From NCBI GenBank assembly GCA_964439395.1, contig CAYTNV010000017.1:10343-74342 (forward strand): 64,000 bases of DNA, read 5' to 3'. Position numbers and translations under genes: made by a program. The notes below the pieces were generated by a model. The model saw nothing but the letters and a program-made list of their open reading frames with translations, had not been told where the DNA came from and ran no database searches. This DNA is from JAUUSJ01 sp964439395. GTDB lineage: Bacteria > Bacillota > Clostridia > Lachnospirales > Lachnospiraceae. Positions 26,094 to 35,483 of this stretch are shown piece after piece (positions within the stretch are counted from its first letter, which is position 1; every line of letters starts with the position of its first letter).

Positions 26094-26297
26094 ACGTATC
26101 ACTCCCCTCTACTTTTATTCTATACTAGCGAAATGATTATCCTAAATATATATTATTTATTATTATAACATGAATCCTTTCTATTCACCACCAAAATCCA
26201 TTTTCCTTCTCTTACAAAAAAATTACGATGCAGCATTAATTATATCCAATGTTTCCCTTTATATTTTTTTATTTTTTGTCAATTATATGATTCTTTA

Positions 26298-26414
26298 TTA
26301 TCTTTTCAACTCAGTCAGACAAACAAATAAAGTTCGAAATCCATCATCATAAGATGTACTGACAACTTGAAAGTTGCCTTTCTCTAAGTAACGATAATAT
26401 CTCAAACGTTCCAT
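26298..26414 (-). pseudogene. short gene remnant, unknown
   Basis: A 38-codon frame (RLRYYRYLEKGNFQVV ... FRTLFVCLTELKR) with a protein-like composition but no recognised family; probably the tail of a lost gene. It lies between the AAA-ATPase gene and the macro-domain N-terminal fragment. The rest of 26094-26640 shows no other feature. Confidence 0.3.
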
Positions 26415-26450
26415 ACGAATTGGATAAAATAAAAAATTATAAATCTAAAT

Positions 26451-26543
26451 TTAATTATATAAAAATCTAATCATTCTCTTGACAAAAAGCTCTCTTCCCG
26501 CTTTCATTTTTGTGATATCATTTCTAACAATCTCTATAGGCAT
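26451..26543 (-). pseudogene. N-terminal fragment of a macro-domain protein
   Basis: After an AGGGGGAA ribosome site the frame begins MPIEIVRNDITKMKA, the hallmark start of bacterial macro-domain proteins (MPF.IVRNDIT...), then loses similarity and stops after 30 residues. It probably belonged with the C-terminal fragment at 23505-23669. Confidence 0.65.
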
Positions 26544-26641
26544 AATACTTCCCCCTATTGCTCTATATTTGAATTCTAAGAACTATCTGTTTTACTTTTA
26601 TGATACTTTTTTAGTATAACATAGCACTCGCTACTTAGCTA

Positions 26642-26674
26642 CAAAAAAACGGAGTCTTTCTAAACTCCGTTTTA
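26642..26674 (-). terminator. terminator of the SH3b gene at 26759
   Basis: Minus-strand AAAACGGAGTTT/AGACTCCGTTTT stem followed by TTTTGT; compact and strong. Confidence 0.85.
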
Positions 26675-26758
26675 TCGTCCACCCCTTAGTTTTATTATAA
26701 AATAGTGGTATGAAATTATACTAACCATTTATTAATTCATCGCTTTTATTCTCTTCTT

Positions 26759-27277
26759 TTAAACCCATGTGCTATACCAAGTATTTTGGTATTTTAAGTA
26801 GCTGCTTAATACATAACCCAATTGACCTTTATAATTTACTTTATAAAATCCATTGGAAGCTTTTCCCTCAAAACGTACCTTAGCTCCTAATGGGATTCTC
26901 TTTAAAGCTGCTGCACTTGTTCTCGGCGATTTTCTTAGTGTGATATAGCTTTTACACTTAACTACTTTGTATGTTTTTAGAGATGTAGCTAAATACTTTG
27001 TTAAGATATATCCTGTCTTACCACCATAAGTAACTTTAGTAAACTCATTTTTCGCAGAAGCTCTTTTTTCAACTACTGAACCATAATATACTTTCTTTAA
27101 GACAGCTGATTTCGTACTTGGGGATTTTCTAAGAGATACATAAGAATTGCAATGGCAAACTATCAACTCTTGATGAAAACATCCATACGCATTCGCTTGT
27201 TCTTCACTCACAATAAACAGACCACTAAATAATATCATACACATAATAATAGTTACTATTTTTTTCATCTTTTTCAT
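26759..27277 (-). CDS. secreted protein with two SH3b repeats
   Basis: A 172-residue exported protein: signal peptide of about 30 residues ending near QANA, then two SH3b domains (CNSYVSLRKSPSTKSAVLKK and CKSYITLRKSPRTSAAALKR) each closing with GYILTKYL or GYVLSSYL. Composition is very basic, consistent with binding to anionic cell wall. It is close in design to the protein at 57814. Monocistronic with its own terminator. Confidence 0.85.
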   Translation of the reverse strand: MKKMKKIVTIIMCMILFSGLFIVSEEQANAYGCFHQELIVCHCNSYVSLRKSPSTKSAVLKKVYYGSVVEKRASAKNEFTKVTYGGKTGYILTKYLATSLKTYKVVKCKSYITLRKSPRTSAAALKRIPLGAKVRFEGKASNGFYKVNYKGQLGYVLSSYLKYQNTWYSTWV

Positions 27278-27374
27278 ATCGATATCCCCTTTATGTCACT
27301 ATTTTACTATTTCATTTTAACATATTATTATAATCATTGCAATGCTAATAATGGCTATTTTACTTAAAACAACT

Positions 27375-27490
27375 CTACAATAACTCAATTTTATCGCCTT
27401 TCTCTACATAAACTCCTTTTTTATTCTGGGGCTCTAGAATAGAACTCGTTGAAAACGAAGTCGCCGCCTCTTTGTATCCATACACAACTT
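27375..27490 (-). pseudogene. C-terminal remnant of a paralogue of the secreted protein at 30137
   Basis: The frame reads YKEAATSFSTSSILEPQNKK then GVYVEKGDKIELL-stop, which matches YKARDSFTTSSSPKKDNKK and GVYVKKGDKVEVLQ in the gene at 30137. Everything before and after is lost. It marks an old duplication in this zone. The rest of 27278-27603 is AT-rich apart from the terminator below. Confidence 0.65.
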
Positions 27491-27524
27491 TTTCTCTAGA
27501 AACCTCGAAACATTTACAAAAGAA

Positions 27525-27585
27525 ACCCATTAGGTTGCTTTCCGTGTAGCTAATAAATTAGCCAGTTGAATTGCTGCCTAATGGG
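27525..27585 (-). terminator. terminator of the Rpn-type gene
   Basis: Outer stem CCCATTAGG/CCTAATGGG with an inner GGCTAAT/ATTAGCT stem, then TTTCTTTTG on the minus strand. Confidence 0.7.
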
Positions 27586-27603
27586 CTAAAAATTTGTCTT
27601 AAG

Positions 27604-28671
27604 TTATACTGGAATCAGTCCAAACCATTGCTTAATAAGATCAACACTTACATTTACAGCCTTTGCAATAAATTCCACATTCATTCCCATATTATGTAAA
27701 TTAAGCGCAGTTTCTTTTTTTCCCTTCATTTCGCCTTGCTGGATTCCTTGCTCGATTCCCTTCTCGATTCCCTGCTGGATTCCCTGCTGGATTCCCTGCT
27801 CGATTCCCTTCTCGATTCCCTGCTCGATTCCCTGTTGTATAGCCTGATCTACAAGAGAATTACTTAAATTACACATATCTCGCACCTCGCTTTCAAATTC
27901 TGCGGTCATTGCTATATTAAAATCATCACTTAGTCTTTTCTTTTTTTCTTCTGGTGATGTAGACGCCGAAAATAGCACATTTAACAAATCTAAAATTTCT
28001 AACTCACTTTCTCTATTTGCATCTCCAAGATTAAGAATCACTACTTCCATCAAGTCGTAACTTTTTGGATTGATGTAAGAAGTTCCATATACTGTCTCTT
28101 CGACTGTATGATATTTAAAAATTCCGTTTTTTCGTTTCTTTGCAGGGTCAGGACAAATCCATATAGAATAAACTTTTTGTAACTTATCATAATGTTCATT
28201 CGTAAATACGGTATCATACTGCTCAGAAATCATTCTCGCACAGTAATAAAATCCCCTCATCACCAACGGATAACCAGGAGTATCATTCGCCTGAATCTCC
28301 AAATTAACAATAAGCTGTACAGGATTATCACTTCCTGGAATACATGCTTTAAAACGAATGTCATAATATACTGTTTGGTCTCTAATTGAACTCGCTTCTG
28401 TATTAAATCCATCTATTCTTTTATCGCCATCTAGTCGTTTATTCTTATCCAGTTGGTCTTGATGCACCGCTTTCTGAGAAATCTCTGGTTTTTCTTTGAG
28501 ACAGTTCTCTGTAATAAACTTAACACTATATTGTGAAAACTCTTTCGTACACGATTTTAAAATCCATGCAATAACCGACTCGTAAGTCAAAAGTTTCTTC
28601 GCACATTCATCATACTTCGCTTTATCAGCAACCATATCAATAGTTTGTGCAATATCAGTCTGTCTAACCAT
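27604..28671 (-). CDS. Rpn family PD-(D/E)XK nuclease (transposase-associated)
   Basis: A 355-residue protein of the Rpn/PF12784 type, linked to recombination-promoting nucleases. The nuclease core has an aspartate in TVYYDIRFKA and an ExQ in LIVNLEIQAND, followed by GYPLVMRGFYYCARMI. The C-terminal region is a run of Gln-Gly-Ile-Glu units (QGIEQGIEKGIEQG) encoded by 12-bp tandem DNA repeats, typical of this family, and ends with a short helix-turn-helix-like tail. Some members may defend against or interact with phage and mobile DNA; the role here is unknown. Confidence 0.82.
   Translation of the reverse strand: MVRQTDIAQTIDMVADKAKYDECAKKLLTYESVIAWILKSCTKEFSQYSVKFITENCLKEKPEISQKAVHQDQLDKNKRLDGDKRIDGFNTEASSIRDQTVYYDIRFKACIPGSDNPVQLIVNLEIQANDTPGYPLVMRGFYYCARMISEQYDTVFTNEHYDKLQKVYSIWICPDPAKKRKNGIFKYHTVEETVYGTSYINPKSYDLMEVVILNLGDANRESELEILDLLNVLFSASTSPEEKKKRLSDDFNIAMTAEFESEVRDMCNLSNSLVDQAIQQGIEQGIEKGIEQGIQQGIQQGIEKGIEQGIQQGEMKGKKETALNLHNMGMNVEFIAKAVNVSVDLIKQWFGLIPV
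27734..27841. repeat. 12-bp tandem repeat within the Rpn-type gene
   Basis: Nine consecutive units of the type CCCTGCTGGATT or CCCTGCTCGATT, encoding (QGIxxGIE)n. A multiple of three, so gain or loss of units changes length but not frame. Confidence 0.9.
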
Positions 28672-28829
28672 TGGTTAACACCTCCAATCCACAGTATGAT
28701 AAACTTCATCTATTATATTTGCATCTTACCATAAAAGCCCCTGTTAGTCAACGCAATGGGATATAACTGTTTACGTTAGTCTTACATGTCTACTTGCTAT
28801 TGACATCTCTTTCATATGCAAGCAAATTT

Positions 28830-30041
28830 TTAAGGTTCCAAATTTAGCCATAGAGCGGGACGTACCGCCTTCTTAGAGGTTACAATAAAACCTCCCTCAA
28901 AAATACGACCACCTAAAACTCCAGCTACAGAAATTGTCCCTACCTGCGAACGCAGCCACCAAGGCTTTTTATCTCTTACTTTATTATCCATAAAATACTT
29001 TCTTGCTTCTTCTATACTCAAGCAAAAAATTTTGTCTTGTGTATCTTTTCCTCCATCTGTTTCCCATTTAAAAGTATTCAAATTTTTTACCAATGTAACC
29101 TCTATTCTATTTTTCTCTTCTAATGAAAAATTTTGTTGCAAAAATTCTCCATTTAACCATTTTCGCAAGGTACAATTCTCCCACGTGACGCTCTCCAATG
29201 TCTCATTATATACTCTGTTTTCTACAATATCTTTCGTAATAATAAGAACTTTATTTCCCAGTTTATCTAATACAATCCATTCTCTATCATTTTTTCCAAA
29301 TTTTATTATGTCACCAATTTGAATTTGCCTAACTTTTTTCTTTTCTATTCCTTTACCTTTTGTATTTTGATATTGCTTCATATACTGCATTATGCCTTGT
29401 TTTCGACTTTCTTTAAAATCTTCAAATTCTTTCTTTTTTTGTTCAAGTTCCTGCGATTTTCTAATATACTCTAAACCCACCTTATCTTTTAAAATATCTT
29501 CTTTGTCTCCCTTCATCGCACATCGCCACCATTCAAATGCAACTTCCATATCCTGCTCCAAAACCCCATCGTAGTAGAGCCTACCTAGTTCATACTGTGC
29601 TTCTGGATTTCCCAGCTCTGCCGCCTGCCGCAACTGCTGAACAGAGATGCTTTTCTTATACATCTCATAAAAATTATCTTGCTCTGGAGCTTCATAAAGT
29701 ACGTTGTCACGATAAACTTCTTTCCAATCCCCAATTACTATAAGAGCTGAAATCATTTTTTCAATTGCTTTTTCGTTAAAGCCTTCCTCAATTTCCAACT
29801 TCTTTTTTACTCTTCCTACAATCTGCCTTTTTTCACCAAAAAGCACCTCTTCTTTGTCAATAAATTCTATGTAAATATCATTTTCCAAAATTCGCTTTAA
29901 CCACTTGCATTCTGATCTGTATTCAGGTGCCAAGTCTTGTAAGACGGAACAGAATCTATTTTTATCTTCCTTCGTAGAAAGTGGTACAGAAAAAATTTCC
30001 ATTTTTTTCACTTGTTTTAATGCATCATAAAATTTTTCCAT
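28830..30041 (-). CDS. shared-N-domain protein with Sel1-like repeat and DUF6273 domain
   Basis: A 403-residue protein, one of seven in the window with the same N-terminal helical domain (residues 1-115; FYDALKQVKK, LQDLAPEY, C.WLKRILE, EEGFNEKA, IGDWKE). A Sel1-like repeat (LGNPEAQYELGRLYYDGVLE) and a charged coiled region follow. The C-terminus (from about 240) is DUF6273-like: IGDIIKFGKNDREWIVLDK, CTLRKWLNGEF, a WWLRS turn and VRPALWLNLE. DUF6273 resembles a C-type-lectin/FGE fold. No membrane segment is present, unlike relatives at 50416 and 53383. Function unknown. Confidence 0.8.
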   Translation of the reverse strand: MEKFYDALKQVKKMEIFSVPLSTKEDKNRFCSVLQDLAPEYRSECKWLKRILENDIYIEFIDKEEVLFGEKRQIVGRVKKKLEIEEGFNEKAIEKMISALIVIGDWKEVYRDNVLYEAPEQDNFYEMYKKSISVQQLRQAAELGNPEAQYELGRLYYDGVLEQDMEVAFEWWRCAMKGDKEDILKDKVGLEYIRKSQELEQKKKEFEDFKESRKQGIMQYMKQYQNTKGKGIEKKKVRQIQIGDIIKFGKNDREWIVLDKLGNKVLIITKDIVENRVYNETLESVTWENCTLRKWLNGEFLQQNFSLEEKNRIEVTLVKNLNTFKWETDGGKDTQDKIFCLSIEEARKYFMDNKVRDKKPWWLRSQVGTISVAGVLGGRIFEGGFIVTSKKAVRPALWLNLEP

Positions 30042-30136
30042 AGCTTCTCCTCTACTTATTGTTTTAGTATACCTTATAAAACAACGAAGCTGTTTTTGAT
30101 ATAGAATACGGTATGCTCTGTGAGTATACTATTCTA

Positions 30137-30988
30137 TCATCTATCCGTTTCTTCATCATATTCTAGATCTACTAATACCAAACCACTTCCAATCGCAAGC
30201 CATCCCTTTTCTCCATTTACTTTTACCTGAACTTTATGATTGTCATCATCAAAATAATATTGTAATACCTCAACTTTATCTCCTTTTTTTACATAGACTC
30301 CTTTTTTATTATCCTTCTTTGGAGACGAGCTTGTCGTAAATGAATCTCTTGCTTTATACTCCGCCTCTCCAACAACCTTAGCGTAATTAGATGTCAGAAC
30401 AATTTCTCCATCCTTATATTCGTATTCCATTAAAAACCATGCCTGCTGTCCTGCGCCGATTATCCTATCGTGCTTTCCTGTCATTGTCAGCATAAGAACT
30501 TTTCCATCCTCCACTGCATATGGCTCAATATAATCCAATGAATAATCTTCAAAATTGACGTCTAATTTTTTTAATTTTTTTCCATCACATCTATATACCT
30601 CAACAAGATTAGCACCATACTGCCGACATGTAAAAACTAAAAGATTCGTATCCTCATCCACTTGACAACTGTATACATCTCCACCCCTCAAGAGAGAAAC
30701 TTTTCCTATGCGCTCGTCTGATAAATATATGTACGCCACTCTTTCTCCCTCAGCACTCTCTTTTATTTTGTATTTAAACGAATCCTTCTCTCCATCTCCT
30801 GTAAAATCATACTTTTTATACGTCTTATTAGGTTCAAGTAGTCTTATATTAGTCCCTTCCTCTAATGTCTTAGCTAAAGAATTAGTTACAATTGGTACCC
30901 CCATAAAACTCTGTACTGGCGTTCCTATACATAAAGTAAAAACACTAAATGCTACTATTAATATTTTTCTTGTCCATTTTCTTCTCAT
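30137..30988 (-). CDS. secreted protein with FG-GAP-like region and C-terminal SH3-like domain
   Basis: A 283-residue exported protein with a signal peptide (about 1-28). A KKYDFTGDGEKDSFKYKI motif resembles the calcium-binding loops of FG-GAP/VCBS repeats, followed by beta-rich sequence, and a C-terminal SH3-like segment (GVYVKKGDKVEVLQYY, VKVNGEKGWLAIGSG). It is probably on the cell surface. A C-terminal remnant of a paralogue lies at 27375. The family is not recognised with certainty. Confidence 0.7.
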   Translation of the reverse strand: MRRKWTRKILIVAFSVFTLCIGTPVQSFMGVPIVTNSLAKTLEEGTNIRLLEPNKTYKKYDFTGDGEKDSFKYKIKESAEGERVAYIYLSDERIGKVSLLRGGDVYSCQVDEDTNLLVFTCRQYGANLVEVYRCDGKKLKKLDVNFEDYSLDYIEPYAVEDGKVLMLTMTGKHDRIIGAGQQAWFLMEYEYKDGEIVLTSNYAKVVGEAEYKARDSFTTSSSPKKDNKKGVYVKKGDKVEVLQYYFDDDNHKVQVKVNGEKGWLAIGSGLVLVDLEYDEETDR

Positions 30989-31033
30989 AATCTTATCTCC
31001 TCTAAAATTAATTTATATTTTTATTTCAATTTG

Positions 31034-31252
31034 CTATACATATAAATATTGCTGCCACTCACTATCATCCCACTCATCCTCCAGACTACCTTTTTTATTA
31101 TCCAAGTTTATATCTGGATTTTCTATGTCGAATATAGCTATAATTTCCCCAGATATAAAAATTTTATCTATCTCCTTTATATCCATTCCTGTCTCTTCAT
31201 CCAAAATTTCACAAATTATGCGTTTTAAAGATGTTGCCATCTTCTCAACCAT
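31034..31252 (-). CDS. small acidic protein, unknown
   Basis: A 72-residue acidic protein (KRIICEILDEETGMDIKEID ... EDEWDDSEWQQYLYV) with no recognised domain. The start could also be the ATG five codons in. It directly follows (TAAATG) a 32-codon frame without recognised similarity that may be a gene tail. The size and acidity fit an immunity-type or adaptor protein, but nothing proves that. The gap 31253-31542 shows no other gene. Confidence 0.45.
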   Translation of the reverse strand: MVEKMATSLKRIICEILDEETGMDIKEIDKIFISGEIIAIFDIENPDINLDNKKGSLEDEWDDSEWQQYLYV

Positions 31253-31542
31253 TTACCTTATATAATCTGATGAAAACTCAATATAAGAATTTCCTATATT
31301 GTATGGAAGTAATACAAAAATAGGAGCAAACGTTGTCCACGATGATTTCATACATTCTATTGACTCAATTTATATTTTTAAAAAACTTTTCCAAATATTT
31401 ATTAGCTGAGTTTTCTTTTTCTATATAGAAAAGTTTATATGTAATATTAAATCCATAACTGAAAATACATTTTTTGGTGAAATAAGTGACAAATTTTTCG
31501 CCTTATCTCCAATAATCCCGTTCTCATCCGCTCTTTTGCGAG

Positions 31543-32553
31543 TTAAGAATACTTAATCCTAAAAAAGAAACACATCTGTTTTTTATTATGTATCATTTCA
31601 ATACAATAAGAACCAATACTATATTGAGATATAACCTTATTCACCTGTTCTTGAACTTTTGCTTGTAATTTTTCAGCATCTACTCTTTTATTACATACTT
31701 TAAAGTATAAAATCATCTTCTTTTGTTTTAGTTCTCTCTCTAAATAATCTTGCAACTGCTCACTTTTCAAAAAACATCTGCCTTTTTTTTGAAAATAACT
31801 ATACCTATCTGTGTCACATTTTGGGAAATCCTCATATACATGGTCTAATTTCATCCATCTATCTGGCATACAAAAATAGTCAAATCTTGTGTACTTACTC
31901 GACTCACTCACTCCAATATCCCATGTAACATCAATATGAGTACACTCTCCATTTAACCGAACAATATTCCAAGCATGGGCTCCTTCTATATTTATCGTAT
32001 CTTCCGATGATGTTTCCCCAATTATAACTAACGCATCCACTCCCAGTCGGTCACATAATAACTTAAAAGCTTTCGCAATTCCCTCACATACAGCAATTCT
32101 ATTTTTAAAAACACCTTCTATATTAAATGATTGTGGAAAATTATCTGGACATTTTACCGCATCAAAATGATAACGAATATTTTTTACAAGGTAATTATGT
32201 ATCCAGCGACATTTCTCAAAATCACTTCTCAAATTTGCTATATATGCCTTTTCCAAAACAAGCTTTATTTTTTGCTCCAAGTCATAGATTGCCTTCTTTC
32301 TAAATGCAGGCTTTATATAATAATGAATCTGATAAATGATATCCACTTGTGTCGTAAGATAACTTAAATTTCTAAAATTTACATAGAAAAGCTCAGGGTG
32401 GTCATATTTTATGGCATTCACTATGTTTTTCAAAGAATCACCGTTACTAAATGCTTTAAGTTCGACCGATGACTCTTCATGCTCAATAGCCTCTATTATC
32501 TTTCGATAATATTTTCGTTCTTGATGATTCAATTTTGAAAAATAATACTCCAT
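31543..32553 (-). CDS. transglutaminase-like superfamily protein
   Basis: A 336-residue protein whose central region has the papain-like transglutaminase triad: Cys in AVCEGIAKAFKLLCDRLG, His in EGAHAWNIVRL and Asp in THIDVTWDIG. Flanking regions are helical and without a signal peptide. Such domains act as peptidases or cross-linking enzymes, often on cell-wall or secreted substrates; an intracellular role is more likely here. A neighbouring WG-repeat pseudogene lies upstream. Confidence 0.8.
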   Translation of the reverse strand: MEYYFSKLNHQERKYYRKIIEAIEHEESSVELKAFSNGDSLKNIVNAIKYDHPELFYVNFRNLSYLTTQVDIIYQIHYYIKPAFRKKAIYDLEQKIKLVLEKAYIANLRSDFEKCRWIHNYLVKNIRYHFDAVKCPDNFPQSFNIEGVFKNRIAVCEGIAKAFKLLCDRLGVDALVIIGETSSEDTINIEGAHAWNIVRLNGECTHIDVTWDIGVSESSKYTRFDYFCMPDRWMKLDHVYEDFPKCDTDRYSYFQKKGRCFLKSEQLQDYLERELKQKKMILYFKVCNKRVDAEKLQAKVQEQVNKVISQYSIGSYCIEMIHNKKQMCFFFRIKYS

Positions 32554-32610
32554 CCTTTTATCCCACCATATGACTTTCTCTTCAAAATATTCACTCCAAA
32601 TGCTACATAC

Positions 32611-33689
32611 TTAATTATATTTTAATTCATATACCGTACATTCTTTTTTATCATTCATACAATATAAATATTTATTCATAACTGCATATCCTATATCAGC
32701 ATATTTAAAATCAATAATCTGTTTTCCCGAAAAAACTTCATAAACACCGTACTTTTCTGCTTTTCATCATAAACTTTTATCAATCCCTTTCCAACTGATT
32801 CTATAGCCCGCAACGGCTCTTTTATTTTCAATGTATAATCTCCATCTGCCCAGACAAAATATAAAGAACTATTATCACTTTCTTCTCTCTCTAATAAAAA
32901 AGAATACATATCATCATCTTCTACAAATATATCTTTCGATATAATTCCATTTGGTCCAACAACTGTCCCTATTTTATTTTCCTTATCATAGGCCAAAATA
33001 TAAGTTTTGCTGTTCACTTCTTCAATATCGAGAAGATCATATTTACATTCTAAAATTTCTTTTCCTTTAGTATCTATAAGACCTTTTTTCCCATTATTTT
33101 CTACTTGTATATATTTTTCTCCAATACCTTTATACATAAAAGCGTATCCTTTTTTTGTCATTTCCTTACCATTCTCATCCATTAAAAAATATTTGTGGTC
33201 TCGACGGTTTACTAGACAAGAAACCGTATTATTTATTCCATCTAAACTGTCCCCCTCTCCCTTCGTGAATAATTTATTTAAATCACAGTCATATACTGTC
33301 TCTCCTATATTATAAAAATCATCTGTTATAAAATACTTTCCACTCTCCCATTCAAATTTCCTTCTTCCTCCTTTAAAAAGGATTTTCCCCTCGTTATTAT
33401 AAATAATCGATTGTTCATCCTTTCGTACATAAAAACTGGTTCCATGAACCTCCATATCTTTAAATGCCTCAATTGAATCAAATTTTAATCCTTTGACAAA
33501 TCTTTTCTTCTCTAAATCATATATTTTTATAAATCCTTTATAAAAATATCTCCCCTCTCCATCATAACGAATATAATAAATTATATTTCCCTCTGATATC
33601 CTTGTCGAACCTACGATATCTGTTTCACTTTTTGATTTTGTCTTTTCTGTAAAATAATAGACTGCAAGATATCGATCTCTTTTATTATT
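32611..33689 (-). pseudogene. WG-repeat protein, 5' truncated and frameshifted
   Basis: The frame is open from 33689 without any start codon until an internal ATG at 33455, yet the codons before it encode matching repeat sequence (YIRYDGEGRYFYKGFIKIYD). Repeats such as YIQVENNGKKGLIDTKGKEI identify WG/KWG-type beta repeats. Near 32748 the reading shifts: the original frame stops at 32691, while the neighbouring frame continues VYEVFSGKQIIDFKYADIGY and ends properly at 32611. So both the start and the frame are damaged. Confidence 0.75.
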
Positions 33690-33717
33690 TTATCTTGAAT
33701 AACTCATAAATATATAA

Positions 33718-35310
33718 TCATGTATTCACTCCAAAAAATTTCTTAATTGAACTAAACAATCCTCCCCCTCTTTTATAGGAAGAAGCTATTTGGTTAAATT
33801 CCGCTCTCGACTGCGGACTTAAAATACAACTTATAACATCTCCCAACTTTTCTGCCTCTTCAGCATCATACTGTTCTACCATTCTCATATAATACTGAGC
33901 TTTATCATAATCGGGTGCTATTCCCTCTCCAAAAAAATAAGCACTTCCTAAACTAGCACATGTCCACGCCAACATATAATTCCTTACCGTATCATCATGT
34001 TTTTCCAATAAGTTTAACCATAATGTCACTGCTTCTTTTTTTCGATTTAATTTTTCTAATGCCTTGCTGTATGAAAAACATGCATCAGAAAAATCTTCCT
34101 TTACTATTTTCTCATAATTTTCGACAATTAAACGATAGCATTGCTCTTTTTCTTCTCCGTCTTTATAGGCCATTAAAACATAATAATAAAATGCTTTTCT
34201 ACTATATACATCATCAAGATCAACTAGCTCTCCCTGAATATTTCCCATCTTAATATCGTAATTTAACGACAACCCGTATCTCTCTGCCTCCTCCAATTCT
34301 TTTATACATTCTTCTACCAATCTCGTATCTATATCAAACTTTATCTTTGCCTCAATAACAAGCACAGGAATGATTCGCCTCATACAAAAAACACTTTCTT
34401 TTTCACATCCTAACCTCAGCCAATCAAGAGCTTCTATTGGCTTTTTATTTTGTATCAAATACTGACTTACTCTCTCAATTGCCATGACATTCCCTTCTAA
34501 TGCATTTTTCTCCAACTCTTTTTGGCTCATAGCATTGATTTGCTCTAAGGTAAATTGTTTTTTCTTAGTTCTATCTGGATTCATCTGTCCATCAAATTTC
34601 TGCTTCATCTGTCCATTTGCAAACTTTTGATACATACTCATAATCTTTTTTGAGTTCGGACTATAGTTTTTGGCAAGTCCAATATACTGTTTTGCCTGGT
34701 CATAATCTGCTGCAAGTATTTCTCCTGAAAAATACTCTTTTGCTAAATAAAAACATACTTGTCCCAAAGTTGTATTCGAAATACTTTTATCATGATGACT
34801 TACCAAATCAATCATATCAAGAATTGCATCCTGCTTTTGTCCTGTTTTCATAAGACAATCTATATACATATATTTTGTCTTGGAATTTACCTTTCCCCTT
34901 GCCGCCTCATATTTGGAAATTGCCGTTTCATAATAAGAGTCTTGTTTTGTCTGGTTTCCCAATAGATGGTTGCACTGAATCATACATCCATATATTCTTG
35001 ACATGTCTGCTGGCTGCTTCAGTTTACCTGACTGCATCGCTTTTTTCCCCATTTTTTCCACCTTATCAAGTTCTTTTAATAAGGTATTTATCTTTTCTAC
35101 ACTTATGTCATCCTTTAACAAAGCTGTAACTTTTATTGGAACTAGCTGCGTCATTGCCCACATACAATAAATATTATTTGATTTACTTCCTTGCTGAGCC
35201 CATTTCAATGCTTCTTTATAATTTTTTTTAGTCATATACTCTCTACAGACTTCTTCTATTGCTTTTAAATCTCCAGCCAAAGCTGCTTTTAATGTATTTT
35301 CAAAACTCAT
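33718..35310 (-). CDS. Sel1/TPR-type helical repeat protein
   Basis: A 530-residue cytoplasmic protein of helical repeats: two related halves, each starting with LAGDLKAIEEVCREY... or LEGNVMAIERVSQYL..., followed by EALKWAQQGSK or EALDWLRLGCE units, and ending with Sel1-like LGSAYFFGEGIAPDYDKAQYY. Such repeats are scaffolds for protein contacts. The ATG at 35310 is preferred because AAGGGAG lies seven bases upstream. It is the first gene after the terminator of the large island and may be functionally tied to it. Confidence 0.78.
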   Translation of the reverse strand: MSFENTLKAALAGDLKAIEEVCREYMTKKNYKEALKWAQQGSKSNNIYCMWAMTQLVPIKVTALLKDDISVEKINTLLKELDKVEKMGKKAMQSGKLKQPADMSRIYGCMIQCNHLLGNQTKQDSYYETAISKYEAARGKVNSKTKYMYIDCLMKTGQKQDAILDMIDLVSHHDKSISNTTLGQVCFYLAKEYFSGEILAADYDQAKQYIGLAKNYSPNSKKIMSMYQKFANGQMKQKFDGQMNPDRTKKKQFTLEQINAMSQKELEKNALEGNVMAIERVSQYLIQNKKPIEALDWLRLGCEKESVFCMRRIIPVLVIEAKIKFDIDTRLVEECIKELEEAERYGLSLNYDIKMGNIQGELVDLDDVYSRKAFYYYVLMAYKDGEEKEQCYRLIVENYEKIVKEDFSDACFSYSKALEKLNRKKEAVTLWLNLLEKHDDTVRNYMLAWTCASLGSAYFFGEGIAPDYDKAQYYMRMVEQYDAEEAEKLGDVISCILSPQSRAEFNQIASSYKRGGGLFSSIKKFFGVNT

Positions 35311-35418
35311 TCTTTTCTCCCTTCTCAAAAATCTATGTATTCCATCACCTTCTCTATTCTTCTTCTAATCTTTATTAACCAGTAAAATTTCTAGGCTGAT
35401 GAAATCTTTTGATGTAAA

Positions 35419-35464
35419 AAATTCCGAATTACTCTACTATATCTTCTACGAATAACTCGGAATT
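35419..35464 (-). terminator. terminator at the end of the kinase/NPCBM/LprI gene group
   Basis: Minus-strand AAATTCCGAGTTATTCG stem with a matching AGAGTAATTCGGAATT arm followed by TTTTAC. Confidence 0.8.
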
Positions 35465-35483
35465 TCTTATCTCTCCTCTAAAT

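Noticed and set aside
26170..26352. Plus-strand 60-codon frame
   Set aside because: No ribosome site, very AT-rich and hydrophobic, in an area of gene remnants on the other strand.
27734..27841. Short tandem repeats as a CRISPR array
   Set aside because: The units are 12 bases, contiguous, without spacers, and lie inside a coding frame.
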